The notes under the pieces: generated by a model | Told to the model about the DNA's origin: nothing | What the model saw: the letters and a program-made list of their open reading frames with translations, nothing else | The model's database searches: none | Program-made: the position numbers and the translations under genes | Source: Rhodopirellula islandica | GTDB taxonomy: Bacteria > Planctomycetota > Planctomycetia > Pirellulales > Pirellulaceae | DNA: 64,000 bases | Assembly: GCF_001027925.1 (NCBI RefSeq) | Contig: NZ_LECT01000023.1 | Location: 62,001-126,000, forward strand | Direction of reading: 5' to 3' | Shown: one piece after another, positions 26,600-34,234 of the stretch | Position numbering within the stretch: position 1 is the stretch's first letter | Layout of the letters: every line of letters starts with the position of its first letter

Positions 26600-26895
26600 G
26601 GAGAGGACGTTGACGAATTGCACGTTTTGATCCCTTCCCACCGGGTTCGCTGCCCACGGTTGTCCCGCGAGAACCGTTTCCGCCAAAGGATTGGCGGGTT
26701 GGCAGCACGGAAGCATCGCCTGATGCGGCGAACCCGGTGAGAATGGGACTCCTTGGCGGGAGTCCCTCGCCTTCCAGGATGAAGGTGGTTGGTGGTCATG
26801 GATCGACCCGATCGAAAATCCAATTCGGCAACACAACAAGTCACGGCTGACAAGTTCAACCGGGTGCGTTCCACTGGAGCGTGCCCGGTTTTTTT
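26600..26895 (+). ncRNA. Candidate structured noncoding RNA with intrinsic terminator
   Basis: A 12-bp perfect helix (26639-26650 with 26728-26739, CACCGGGTTCGC) closes a domain. Inside it are CTGCC/GGCAG (26650-26654 with 26701-26705), ACGGTT/AACCGT (26656-26661, 26672-26677), CCGCCAA-AGGA-TTGGCGG (26680-26697) and GCATC-GCCT-GATGC (26713-26726). Outside the domain follow GGGACTCC/GGAGTCCC (26745-26766), CCTTC/GAAGG (26770-26785), GATCG-ACC-CGATC (26801-26813) and a terminator. So many short-loop helices in one direction are unlikely by chance. It shows none of the conserved sequences I know for RNase P RNA, tmRNA, SRP RNA or 6S RNA. The 5' end is a guess, and no convincing promoter was seen. 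It could also be a long 3' UTR of the preceding gene. Confidence 0.6.
26859..26895 (+). terminator. Rho-independent terminator
   Basis: The hairpin ACCGGGTGCG...TGCCCGGT, with G-T pairs in its upper part, is followed by seven T. It ends the structured RNA candidate and would also end transcription from the amidotransferase-like gene. Confidence 0.85.
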
Positions 26896-26917
26896 ATGCG
26901 CCGGGAGCTCACTTGGT

Positions 26918-27074
26918 TTAGCTTTTAGCTTTTAGCTTCTAGCTTCTAGCTTCTAGCTTCTAGCTTCTAGCTTCTAGCTTCTAGCTTCTAGCTTCTAGCT
27001 TCTAGCTTCTAGCTTCTCGTGCTCGTACTCGTGCTCGTGCTCGTACTCGTACTCGTACTCGTACTCGTACTCGC
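26918..27074. repeat. Tandem array (TTCTAGC)n then (CTCGTG/CTCGTA)n
   Basis: Three TTTAGCT-like units, about thirteen TTCTAGC heptamers, then about ten CTCGTG/CTCGTA hexamers. Read on the minus strand it is hexamers followed by heptamers, the same order as the arrays at 19796 and 22448, and it abuts CGGGCTTCCGAGCCCG, the hairpin that also precedes the array at 22448. Confidence 0.95.
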
Positions 27075-27623
27075 CCGGTGGGCTTCCGAGCCCGTCGAAT
27101 CAATAGGAACCCGAAGCGCGAGTTTTGAAGTTGCGGATTGGCAGTGGGTTTTGTTGGCCAACGGCCAACATCAACCCACGCGTTTTGGGTTGAACTTGGC
27201 CGTTGGCCATTCAACGAAAAAACGCAACTTCAAAACTCACGCATCGGGTTTCCATGTCGACGAGCTTGGAAGCCCATTGCACGGGGACGGAAAACCTGGA
27301 GATCGTTTGGCGATCGTGCGACAAGCAACTGTCGTCGCTCCGCGACTTGCGACGGATGTTTCGTCGGCGTATGCCCTTGGGTTGAAAACCCAAGGCTTTC
27401 GGCTGTCGTCGCTCCGCGACTGGTGGTGTGTGTTGGGGGATCGGGCAACCGCGGAGCGGTGACATTTGTCAGCCTCGGGTTTCCAACCCGAGGTCTCGGT
27501 TGGAAGGCTCCTCGCTCACCAGCCTGCTGAATGAATCAGCCGGAACGCGCTAGCGTCCGGTTCGTCTTCGGTCACAGGGGAGCATCGTGCTCCCGGATGG
27601 TGCCACCCACCATCTCGCGCGCT
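27075..27623. repeat. Repeat-rich noncoding region left of the insertion sequence
   Basis: No gene is apparent. It contains perfect hairpins CCTTGGGTT-GAA-AACCCAAGG (around 27370) and CCTCGGGTTTCCAACCCGAGG (around 27473), repeated CCAACGGCCAAC and TCGTCGCTCCGCGACT motifs, and GATGGTG-CCACC-CACCATC (27597-27615). The last motif recurs three times on the other side of the insertion sequence. Confidence 0.75.
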
Positions 27624-27631
27624 CCCGCGAT
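27624..27631. repeat. Target-site duplication, left copy
   Basis: CCCGCGAT directly precedes the left inverted repeat and is repeated exactly at 29285-29292 directly after the right inverted repeat. Confidence 0.85.
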
Positions 27632-27763
27632 GGGTGCAGTCGACTCAGTAGCGCGTGCTTGTGATGTTGGGGCGACAAAATCCGAGATTGCTATTGGAGA
27701 AAAAGCGACGCCCGTCCCCTAATGTGAGTTTTGGCAAACAAGCACTCTCAGGAAACGGACGTC

Positions 27764-27916
27764 ATGAACAAGTCTAACGGATTCGTTGCGTTGGCTGGAT
27801 CACTTGTGGATCAACTCGACATGCAATGCCTCAAGCAACTCACCGCCATCGCGGTATCGTTGATTGTCGCGGTACGCTCTTTTTTGGCGGGGCGATGTCA
27901 CACCTGCCTCGTTTGA
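27764..27916 (+). CDS. Short upstream frame of the insertion sequence
   Basis: This 50-residue frame starts with an ATG (MNKSNGFVALAGSL) and ends in an overlap with the transposase frame, which itself has no ATG near its beginning. The overlap contains a run of six T (27880-27885). The shift needed to join the two frames is +1 or -2, which transcript slippage on the T run could provide. It may therefore be the true N-terminus of the transposase. It may instead be a decayed start or a meaningless frame. Confidence 0.45.
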   Translation: MNKSNGFVALAGSLVDQLDMQCLKQLTAIAVSLIVAVRSFLAGRCHTCLV

Positions 27917-29255
27917 CCGGTTCGAGAGACGGATCGAAACACTCGTCCGTTCTCTGGGCCGGTTGATCATCCAGCACGCGCTCTCGAAACTCGAAAGCGA
28001 CGAGCGCCCCGGCGGCTTCCGTTTCGACAATGCGTCGTTTCGCGTCAATCGCAAGACCTTGCAAACCCTTCATACCCGTTTGGGAACGATCCGCTTTGAG
28101 CGATGGTATTTTCAAACTTCCGATGCCTGGTATCACGGACTCGCTCCGCTGGACGTTCGCTTGGGCGTAGTCGATGTTCGTCGCGGTTTCACCTCGGGAC
28201 GACTCTCTCCAGCACTGGCTGATGCGGTGGGGCGGTTGGCCGCTGAAATGCCTCAGCAAGCAGCCATCGAACAGATCGCTGAGCGGTTCGACGTCAAAAT
28301 GTCCGTCGATGCCTATCGTCGCAACGTCGATAACATTCATCGGCTCACCAGTGAGCACAGCGACGAACAGGCCATCGAGCAGCTGATCCTGTGGACTGCC
28401 GCAGCCAACCAAAGCCAAGGGGAACGGTGTGTTTTGCTGCAATTGGGGCGTGACGGGGTTCACGTGCCGCTTAGACCGGGATGGAAAGAGTCGGGCTGCG
28501 CGACGCTCAGTCTCTTTGATCGCAAAGGGCGGCGACTGGGAACGATCTACCTTGGCGAGGCACCACGCAAAGACCAGTTGTTCCTCACGCGTCGGCTCGA
28601 TCGGATTCTCAAAGCGTACTTCACGCGATTGCCGTGCGAGGTCCCGGTGCTGCGTTACGTGACGGACGCTGGAGCGCTTCCGCAGAGCTACTTCAAGAAC
28701 ACGCTTGCTCAGATGAAGCATCCGGTCAGTGGCGAGCCGCTGTCGTGGAGCTGGGGTGTCGACTTCTTTCATGCTTGCGAGTATCTGACGAAACTCGGCG
28801 ATGGTCTGTTTGGCAGCGACACCAACGAAGCTCATCGCTGGGCCGAGGAGAGTAGGCGGATTCTTCGTCATCAAGACGATGGCGTCAGCGCGGTGATTCG
28901 GCGAGCAGCTCAGCAGGAGCGGCGTCATGGTTTAAAGGGCAAACGTGCGGACTTCGACAGCGGCCTTGGTTACCTGAAGAAGTATCGCCCGCACATGGAC
29001 TACCAACAGAGGCGTGCTGCCGGCGAGCCGATCGGTAGCGGCATTACCGAGGCGGGATGCAAGGTCATTTTCAATCAACGGTTTAAGCAATCCGGGATGC
29101 GTTGGAAGCGTGACTCAATGCAAGCAATCATCGATCTTCGAGCCACCCATCGAAGTGGGTTGTGGAAAGGCGTTTGGCGGAAAATTCTATTCCCCGAGCA
29201 CCAGCTGCCACCGATAAACAGATTGCTTGGCTCAAAGAAGTCGCTGGCAGCTTAG
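27864..29255 (+). CDS. Transposase, ISKra4-like
   Basis: The 463-codon frame ends 29 bp before the right inverted repeat. The C-terminal block EPIGSGITEAGCKVIFNQRF followed by KQSGMRWKRD is the hallmark of ISKra4-group transposases, in which an Ile-Gly-Ser-Gly segment and a catalytic Glu precede a conserved Trp. The central VTDAGALPQSYF and DFFHACEYLTKLGDGLFG segments fit the other acidic catalytic positions. The first codon of the frame is TTG, and the first in-frame Met lies about 128 residues in, so the protein is likely produced by fusion with the short upstream frame. It catalyses movement of the element that contains it. Confidence 0.8.
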   Translation: MSRYALFWRGDVTPASFDRFERRIETLVRSLGRLIIQHALSKLESDERPGGFRFDNASFRVNRKTLQTLHTRLGTIRFERWYFQTSDAWYHGLAPLDVRLGVVDVRRGFTSGRLSPALADAVGRLAAEMPQQAAIEQIAERFDVKMSVDAYRRNVDNIHRLTSEHSDEQAIEQLILWTAAANQSQGERCVLLQLGRDGVHVPLRPGWKESGCATLSLFDRKGRRLGTIYLGEAPRKDQLFLTRRLDRILKAYFTRLPCEVPVLRYVTDAGALPQSYFKNTLAQMKHPVSGEPLSWSWGVDFFHACEYLTKLGDGLFGSDTNEAHRWAEESRRILRHQDDGVSAVIRRAAQQERRHGLKGKRADFDSGLGYLKKYRPHMDYQQRRAAGEPIGSGITEAGCKVIFNQRFKQSGMRWKRDSMQAIIDLRATHRSGLWKGVWRKILFPEHQLPPINRLLGSKKSLAA

Positions 29256-29284
29256 GGTCGCATGCTACTGAGCCGACTGCACCC

Positions 29285-29292
29285 CCCGCGAT
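29285..29292. repeat. Target-site duplication, right copy
   Basis: CCCGCGAT, identical to 27624-27631, follows the right inverted repeat. Removing the element and one copy rejoins a repeat-rich noncoding sequence. Confidence 0.85.
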
Positions 29293-29299
29293 CAGATCG

Positions 29300-29425
29300 A
29301 TCAGATGGTGCCACCCACCATCTGGATCGCTCCGCGACTGGTGGTGTGTGTTGGGCGTGCTCCCGAATGGTGCCATCCACCATCTGGTGCTCCCCTCCCG
29401 GATGGTGCCACCCACCATCTCGCGC
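29300..29425. repeat. Cluster of GATGGTG/CACCATC hairpins
   Basis: Three hairpins of the form GATGGTGCCACCCACCATC (near 29304, 29367 and 29400) alternate with short linkers, one of which (TCGCTCCGCGACTGGTGGTGTG, cut in two by its hairpin boundary) also occurs near 27410. The remaining 100 bases up to rplS show no gene. Confidence 0.75.
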
Positions 29426-29525
29426 GCTGTGTTCGCTCTCTCCCCCCCCCCACCGCGCAGCAAACAAGCTGCGCCGGTGAACCGGAGCAGCTTGGCGAGT
29501 GTTGGGAGGTGCCCGGAGGCAGCGA

Positions 29526-29879
29526 TCAAACGCGGCGACGTTCTTTCAAGCGAACGGCTTTGCCGACGCGATCGCGAAGGAAGTACAGTTTGGCGCGACG
29601 GGTGACACCGCTGCGTTTGACTTCGACTTTTTCGATGCGGGGGCTGTGAACCGGGAATTTACGCTCCACGCCTTCCCCAGCCACGATGCGGCGGACGGTG
29701 AACATTTCTCGGGAACCTTGGCCACTGCGGCCGATCACGACGCCGGTGAAAACTTGGACTCGCTCTTTGTTGCCTTCCAAGATCTTGGAGTGCACGTCGA
29801 CGGTGTCGCCGATTTCAAACTTGGGAGCCTCTTCTTTTTGGTTGGCCTTGTCGACCATGTCCATGATGGCGTTGTTCAT
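29526..29879 (-). CDS. rplS: Ribosomal protein L19
   Basis: The 117-residue product has the L19 core: [57 protein letters not shown] and a basic C-terminus [22 protein letters not shown] chose the ATG at 29879 ([14 protein letters not shown]); the frame is open upstream but that region is intergenic or belongs to trmD. It lies at the contact between the two ribosomal subunits. It is the last gene of the ffh-rpsP-trmD-rplS operon, 19 bp after trmD. Length is normal. Confidence 0.97.
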   Translation of the reverse strand: MNNAIMDMVDKANQKEEAPKFEIGDTVDVHSKILEGNKERVQVFTGVVIGRSGQGSREMFTVRRIVAGEGVERKFPVHSPRIEKVEVKRSGVTRRAKLYFLRDRVGKAVRLKERRRV

Positions 29880-29898
29880 TTGGGAACCTCTGTGATGT

Positions 29899-30627
29899 TC
29901 AGGAGAGTTTGTTGGGGTGTTCGTTGTTTGGTTCGGAATGCTCGGGCAGCAAATCGCGGCGACGGTCAATCGTTTTCGCCCAGCTTTGTTCGGCTCGCCA
30001 GGCGGCGATCGCGGCATGATCGCCGCTGAGCAGAACATCGGGGACGGTGTGGCCTTCGAATTCACGGGGCCGGGTGTACTGGGGGAACTCGAGCATCCGA
30101 TTACCTCGGCTGAACGAATCATCCAGGCTGCTTTGTTCATCACCGAGCACGCCAGGCAGCAACCGGACGACAGCGTCGATGATGGTCATCGCGGCCACCT
30201 CGCCCCCGTTGAGGACAAAGTCGCCAATGCTGATCTCTTCGGGTTGGAGGATATCCAACACGCGTTGATCGAATCCTTCGTAACGACCACACATCAACAG
30301 GATGCGGTCGCTGGTGGCGAGGTCTTCGGCCAACCGTTGGTCGAGCCGTCGACCTTGCGGGGTCAACAAAATCTTTCGAGCCGGGACAGCGGCCATGGCG
30401 TCCACGTCCCGAACGCAATTCACGGTCGGTTCGACTTGCAACAGCATTCCAGGGCCGCCGCCAAAAGGGCGGTCATCGACTTTGCGATGAGGGGTGTCTT
30501 CGGCCCAATCGCGGAGGTTGTGTCGCTGAATCTCTACCAAACCACGAGCAATCGCCTTGTCCAGCAAGCTTTGGGTCAGATAACCGTCAAAGATGGCCGG
30601 AAACAGGGTGACAACGTCGAATCTCAC
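29899..30627 (-). CDS. trmD: tRNA (guanine-N1)-methyltransferase
   Basis: This 242-residue SPOUT-family enzyme methylates G37 of tRNAs using S-adenosylmethionine and so prevents frameshifting. It begins [17 protein letters not shown]. The trefoil-knot cofactor site is clear in [15 protein letters not shown] and [17 protein letters not shown], and the C-terminal DNA/tRNA-binding part has [15 protein letters not shown]. The start overlaps the end of rpsP by 4 bp (ATGA), which couples their translation. In many bacteria rimM lies between these two genes; it is absent here. Confidence 0.97.
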   Translation of the reverse strand: MRFDVVTLFPAIFDGYLTQSLLDKAIARGLVEIQRHNLRDWAEDTPHRKVDDRPFGGGPGMLLQVEPTVNCVRDVDAMAAVPARKILLTPQGRRLDQRLAEDLATSDRILLMCGRYEGFDQRVLDILQPEEISIGDFVLNGGEVAAMTIIDAVVRLLPGVLGDEQSSLDDSFSRGNRMLEFPQYTRPREFEGHTVPDVLLSGDHAAIAAWRAEQSWAKTIDRRRDLLPEHSEPNNEHPNKLS

Positions 30628-31064
30628 TCCGTCGTGGCTTCTGCAGCAGGAGCATCGTCGGTCGAGGCTTCAGCAGCAGGTTCTTCTGCGGGAGCTTCTT
30701 CCGCAGGGGCTTCTGCCACGGGAGCAGCCTTGGGAGCGGGAGCTTCTGGTGGTGGGGTGTAATCTTTGCGGCGTCCGAGTCGCTCGACGGCTGCCTTTTG
30801 GGCTTCCAGGTGCGAACCTTCGGTGCCGTACTTTTTGATCAGCACAGCCACTTTGTCGCTGGGTTGAGCGCCAACGCCAATCCAGTAGTCGACCCGATCG
30901 GCCTTCAGTGTGGTGCGGGCGTCGGTTTCGGGGCACATTGGATCGTAGGTGCCGAGTTCTTCGATCACACGACCATCACGTGGGTTGCGTTGATCCACTG
31001 CACAAACACGAAAGAAAGGACGGTGCGTGCGTCCCATCTTTTTCATGCGAATTCTTACTGCCAT
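30624..31064 (-). CDS. rpsP: Ribosomal protein S16 with an acidic Ala/Pro/Glu tail
   Basis: The first 85 residues are a standard S16: MAVRIRMKKMGRTHRPFFRV, then DGRVIEELGTYDP and the ADRVDYWIGVGAQPSDKV segment. S16 is usually 80-95 residues. Here it continues to 146, with about 45 residues made almost only of Ala, Pro, Glu, Asp and Thr (from about residue 100). That tail is probably disordered and would extend from the small subunit surface. A similar acidic tail is on the membrane protein at 51998. The gene is 90 bp after ffh and overlaps trmD by 4 bp. Confidence 0.95.
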   Translation of the reverse strand: MAVRIRMKKMGRTHRPFFRVCAVDQRNPRDGRVIEELGTYDPMCPETDARTTLKADRVDYWIGVGAQPSDKVAVLIKKYGTEGSHLEAQKAAVERLGRRKDYTPPPEAPAPKAAPVAEAPAEEAPAEEPAAEASTDDAPAAEATTE

Positions 31065-31153
31065 GTCGGTCGTTTCTCCAAGGAATTGAGGTTGATTTCG
31101 GGGGCTGAAGACTGAGGGCTGTACCGCTCCGGTCTTGGCCCACTTGATCTCGC

Positions 31154-32629
31154 TCAGCGTTTTTTTCGTTTGAGTTTTCGTTTCAGCTTGTCGCGTTCTT
31201 TGCGTTGCTGAGCCTTTTCGGCTGGGGAGAGTCGTTTCCCCGTGCTCTGCTTTGTTTTCAAGCCACCCAAGCGGGGGTCGCCCGACATTGCGTTGGCTTG
31301 AATTTGACGCATCATCGCCATCCGATCGCCGCTGCCCTTGCCGGACATCGCTTGCATCATCGGCTTCATCACATCGAATTGTTTGATCAATTGCGTGATG
31401 ACTGGCGATTGGACGCCAGCACCCTTCGCGATTCGCGTGCGACGAGTCGCATCGATCAGCTTAGGGTTTTTGCGTTCCGCGGGGGTCATCGAATTGATTG
31501 CCCCGATAATTTGTCGAAGTTGGCCGCCGGCCGCTTCCGATTCCATCGCTTCTTTGAATTGGCCCATGCCAGGCATCAGCCCCATCATGCGTCCCATCAG
31601 CCCGGGCTGGGCGACTTTCTGCATCATGTTCTTGAAGTCGTCGAGCGAGAAGTCGCCGCTGGCCATTTTGGCCTCCAGCTCTTCTCGTTCGTCTTCGTCC
31701 ACGATTCGGTGTGCTTCGCGAGCCGCGGCGACGATGTCGCCCATCTGCAAAATACGGCTGGCCATGCCTTCAGGGCGGAAGGGTTCCAGAGCATCGAAGT
31801 GCTCGCCCGTGCCCATGAATTTGATCGGTACGCCGGTGACTTGCTTGACGGACAGCAAGGCTCCGCCACGAGCGTCGCCGTCCAGCTTGGTCATCACGAC
31901 GCCGTCCAGTTCCAACGCGTCGTTGAACGCACCGGCACTGTTGACTGCGTCTTGACCCGTCATGCCGTCGACGACCAAGTAAACCTGATCGGGGCCGACT
32001 TTGCGGTCGATTTTCTTCAGCTCGGCCATCAGTTCGGCGTCGATCGCCAAACGTCCTGCGGTGTCCAAGATGACCACGCGATTGCCGTCGCGGCGGGCCA
32101 TTTCGACACCGGTTTGACAGACCTTGACCGGGTCTTTGTGGTCCGTTTCAGCGTGAACGGGGACGCCGAGTTGCGACCCAATGACCTTGAGTTGTTCGAT
32201 GGCGGCGGGGCGTTGCAAGTCAGCCGCGACCAGCAAGGGAGTGATGTTTTGTTCTTGCAGCAGCTTGGTCAGCTTGCCGCAGGTGGTCGTTTTCCCGCTT
32301 CCTTGCAGCCCGCACAGCATGATGATCGTGGGACCATCGGCTTTCAAATTCAGGGCGGAATCGACTGGGCCGAGGGTTTCGACCAGCTCGTCGTAGACGA
32401 TGCGAACCAGCTCTTCTTGCGGCCGCAGCGACAGGAGAACGCGTTTTCCGAGGGCTTTTTCGGAGACATGCCCCATGAAGTCCTGGACGACGCTGTAGCT
32501 GACGTCCGCCTCGAGCAGCGATTGCTCCACGATCTTGAGACCATCGCGCATATTGCCTTCGGTCAGTTTGCCTTTGCCAGACAAACTTTTGAAAGCGGAT
32601 TGCAGACCGTCGGAGAGTGAATCGAACAC
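31154..32629 (-). CDS. ffh: Signal recognition particle protein Ffh
   Basis: This 491-residue protein has the N domain, the SRP GTPase (G1 GLQGSGKTTT near residue 108, DTAGRLAID near 190, TKLDGDARGG near 247) and a Met-rich M domain (MGRMMGLMPGMGQF near 345) that binds the signal peptide and SRP RNA. The C-terminus is highly basic (KRKLKRKKR). It delivers nascent membrane and secreted proteins to the translocon. It heads the rpsP-trmD-rplS operon, an order common in bacteria. All GTPase motifs are intact and the length is typical. Confidence 0.97.
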   Translation of the reverse strand: MFDSLSDGLQSAFKSLSGKGKLTEGNMRDGLKIVEQSLLEADVSYSVVQDFMGHVSEKALGKRVLLSLRPQEELVRIVYDELVETLGPVDSALNLKADGPTIIMLCGLQGSGKTTTCGKLTKLLQEQNITPLLVAADLQRPAAIEQLKVIGSQLGVPVHAETDHKDPVKVCQTGVEMARRDGNRVVILDTAGRLAIDAELMAELKKIDRKVGPDQVYLVVDGMTGQDAVNSAGAFNDALELDGVVMTKLDGDARGGALLSVKQVTGVPIKFMGTGEHFDALEPFRPEGMASRILQMGDIVAAAREAHRIVDEDEREELEAKMASGDFSLDDFKNMMQKVAQPGLMGRMMGLMPGMGQFKEAMESEAAGGQLRQIIGAINSMTPAERKNPKLIDATRRTRIAKGAGVQSPVITQLIKQFDVMKPMMQAMSGKGSGDRMAMMRQIQANAMSGDPRLGGLKTKQSTGKRLSPAEKAQQRKERDKLKRKLKRKKR

Positions 32630-32763
32630 GCGTCGGAAGGGGCGGGCGAAAAAGCGGTTTTTCCAGGAAAGCCCGGCAGTTTATCCAGGACGCCTCCGTT
32701 TTGTAAATGGAGAGAACGCCGAATTCCGCTGGGAAACGGTTTTCAGGTCTGTTTTAGGGAGGC

Positions 32764-32790
32764 ACGAGCTAGGAGCTAGGAGCTAGGAGC
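32764..32790. repeat. Heptamer array (AGCTAGG)n, left part
   Basis: Nearly four AGCTAGG units lie here and resume at 32917-32935 (CTAGGAGCTAGAAGC). The array was split by the small element at 32793-32917. Confidence 0.85.
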
Positions 32791-32792
32791 TA

Positions 32793-32917
32793 GTGGTCTG
32801 TCAGCACTTGTTTTTAGGGTAGTGGACGAGGCCACGAGTCCTGAACTGGCGTCAAATCCAAGGACTCGTGGCCTCGTCCACTACGATCAACCCTCACTTT
32901 TAACTTTGACGGACCAC
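32793..32917. mobile_element. 125-bp MITE inserted in a heptamer array
   Basis: Terminal inverted repeats GTGGTCTGTCA and TGACGGACCAC differ at one base. CTAG stands at both borders (32790-32793 and 32917-32920), consistent with TA duplication at a CTAG target, as known for IS630/Tc1-mariner elements. Inside are perfect 24-bp inverted arms (32819-32842 and 32861-32884) around an 18-nt loop, so the element can fold into one long hairpin. No coding capacity. No transposase that would move it was found in the window. Confidence 0.8.
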
Positions 32918-33048
32918 TAGGAGCTAGAAGCTCCCTCCGGCCCCCGTGACCTAACGTGTCACGCCGGTTGCGATCCTATGTGTGTCGCCGGGAGGTTCAC
33001 TCGGCGGCGGATCCCCCCGCAACCGCCTTTTCACGGAAGATCAATCCC

Positions 33049-33459
33049 ATGGCTAAGTTTTACGTTCAATGTGGTGCCCGTTCGTTGGTCGTCGATGCGA
33101 TGGATGCCGATGCTGCTGCGATGCACAGTGTCGATCTCGCGATGCAGCCCCATCTGTGGATCTACGACGACGAAGGGTTGACGGATTCTGACCGTCACAG
33201 CCATGTGATGCTCGAGGCCCTGATGCACATGGCCACCGAGGTTCGGGTCAGTGAGCAGGGGTTCCATCGAGAGGATGCGACCCGTTTCGGCACGCCTGAC
33301 ATGGTGCACCAATGGCATCAAACCATGGTCGGGCTGGCTCGATTGATGATGGCCGCTGGGCTGGCGTCACGCCCGATGCGTCAACTGGCGACCGCCGCGG
33401 TGGGGAAATCGGTTGGCAACGCCTCCCCCGAGACCGAATCCAAGCGTTTGCCTCGCTGA
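33049..33459 (+). CDS. Hypothetical protein, 136 residues
   Basis: I do not recognise this protein. From the ATG at 33049 it reads MAKFYVQCGARSLVVDAMDA, a beta-strand-like start, then a His- and Met-rich middle (RHSHVMLEALMHMATEVRVS) and a helix MVGLARLMMAAGLASRPM. There is no signal peptide or clear transmembrane segment. An upstream in-frame codon at 32956 falls in noncoding-looking sequence. The 3' end is followed within 10 bp by a copy of the 150-bp dispersed repeat. Codon use looks normal, which supports a real gene. Confidence 0.7.
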   Translation: MAKFYVQCGARSLVVDAMDADAAAMHSVDLAMQPHLWIYDDEGLTDSDRHSHVMLEALMHMATEVRVSEQGFHREDATRFGTPDMVHQWHQTMVGLARLMMAAGLASRPMRQLATAAVGKSVGNASPETESKRLPR

Positions 33460-33467
33460 AGGCAGGG

Positions 33468-33612
33468 GCCAGCATTTGTCCCCAATGTTTGCGTGCCTGT
33501 CGGTTGTCGTCGAGCACCGTGACGCAAACGGGTTGGCAGTGACTCGGGTGCGACGAGGCTTGGCGTTGGAGGGCTGCCCGACGGAACCGTTGGGGACAAC
33601 GGTTCTACTCTG
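33468..33612. repeat. About 150-bp dispersed element (copy B)
   Basis: Same architecture as copies at 21804 and 49764. The right-end hairpin reads GAACCGTTG-GGGA-CAACGGTTC, where both arms have changed together relative to copy A (A-T pair replaced by C-G). The left hairpin is weaker (CATTTG...CAATG). Confidence 0.87.
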
Positions 33613-33639
33613 GTGACCGCACGCTTGTGTTTCGATTGA

Positions 33640-34075
33640 AGGAGTGAAATGGACAATTTGAAATTGTGAAATCAGGGCGGAAGCTGGCGAGATGTTGGAC
33701 GCCTCGCTTGGTTGCAACGCCTTGGCTTGGTGATGTGTTGGTGCCTGGTCCACCACGGGCACTGGCTGTTCAACTGGCAAGTCAATTTGCAGTTTGCAAT
33801 TGTCAATTTAACTTTTTCAATGCTCGCCCGTAGGATGGCTCTCCGCCCGTCGGCAAGGAACCCCGGCGCGTCAGTCAGGCCCCGCAGCGCATCTACGACG
33901 GCCCCGTCCGGGGCGACCTTTCTGTGTTTCGTGATCCAACTCGGGGCTTCCGCCCCGAGCTAGCAACGACGGCCCCTCCGGGGCGATGGGGGTGAACCGC
34001 CCAGTCTTCGCTCCGCGGTTGCTGGATCACCAGGCACGCACGCTCAGTCGCAGAGCGACGGCAGTTGCCCGTCTT
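33640..34075. repeat. Composite hairpin-rich intergenic module (second copy)
   Basis: Follows copy B and repeats the order found at 22040-22447: GACAATTTGAAATTGTG, GTCAATTTGCAGTTTGCAA, GACGGCCCCGTCCGGGGCGA, CTCGGGGC-TTCC-GCCCCGAG, then a CAGTCGCAGAGCGACGGCAG segment. At 34139-34163 is a CTTCGCTCGATCCTCCCGG segment also found near 21767. I see no gene between 33613 and 34234. Confidence 0.83.
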
Positions 34076-34234
34076 CCTGGACGGTGCCACCTCGGATCTC
34101 GTCAATCGCTCGGATTTTGCAATTGTCAATGCTTGCCCTTCGCTCGATCCTCCCGGAGGAAGGGTGCAGGGGAAGTTGGCAGGGAGGCGAGGGCTCGAGG
34201 GGAGCCTCGGCGGATGCTTGGGAAAGGCGGCAGT

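Larger units (their letters stand above)
27632..29284 (+). mobile_element. Insertion sequence, ISKra4-like, 1653 bp, with both ends intact
   Basis: The left end GGGTGCAGTCGACTCAGTAGC (27632-27652) and the right end (29264-29284) are inverted repeats with one mismatch over 21 bp. An 8-bp duplication CCCGCGAT flanks the element. It carries one transposase frame plus a short upstream frame. Intact ends and an exact duplication point to a fairly recent insertion into a noncoding repeat region. Family placement rests on the transposase C-terminus. Confidence 0.88.

Noticed and set aside
26600-26895. RNase P RNA, tmRNA, SRP RNA or 6S RNA identity for the structured RNA
   Set aside because: The conserved core sequences of these RNAs (for example GAGGAAAGTCC of RNase P or the GGAAG tetraloop region of SRP RNA) are absent, so none of these names was assigned.
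29526-30143. Longer 205-codon version of rplS starting at 30143
   Set aside because: The extra 88 codons overlap trmD on the same strand in another frame and do not resemble L19; the ATG at 29879 gives the normal protein.
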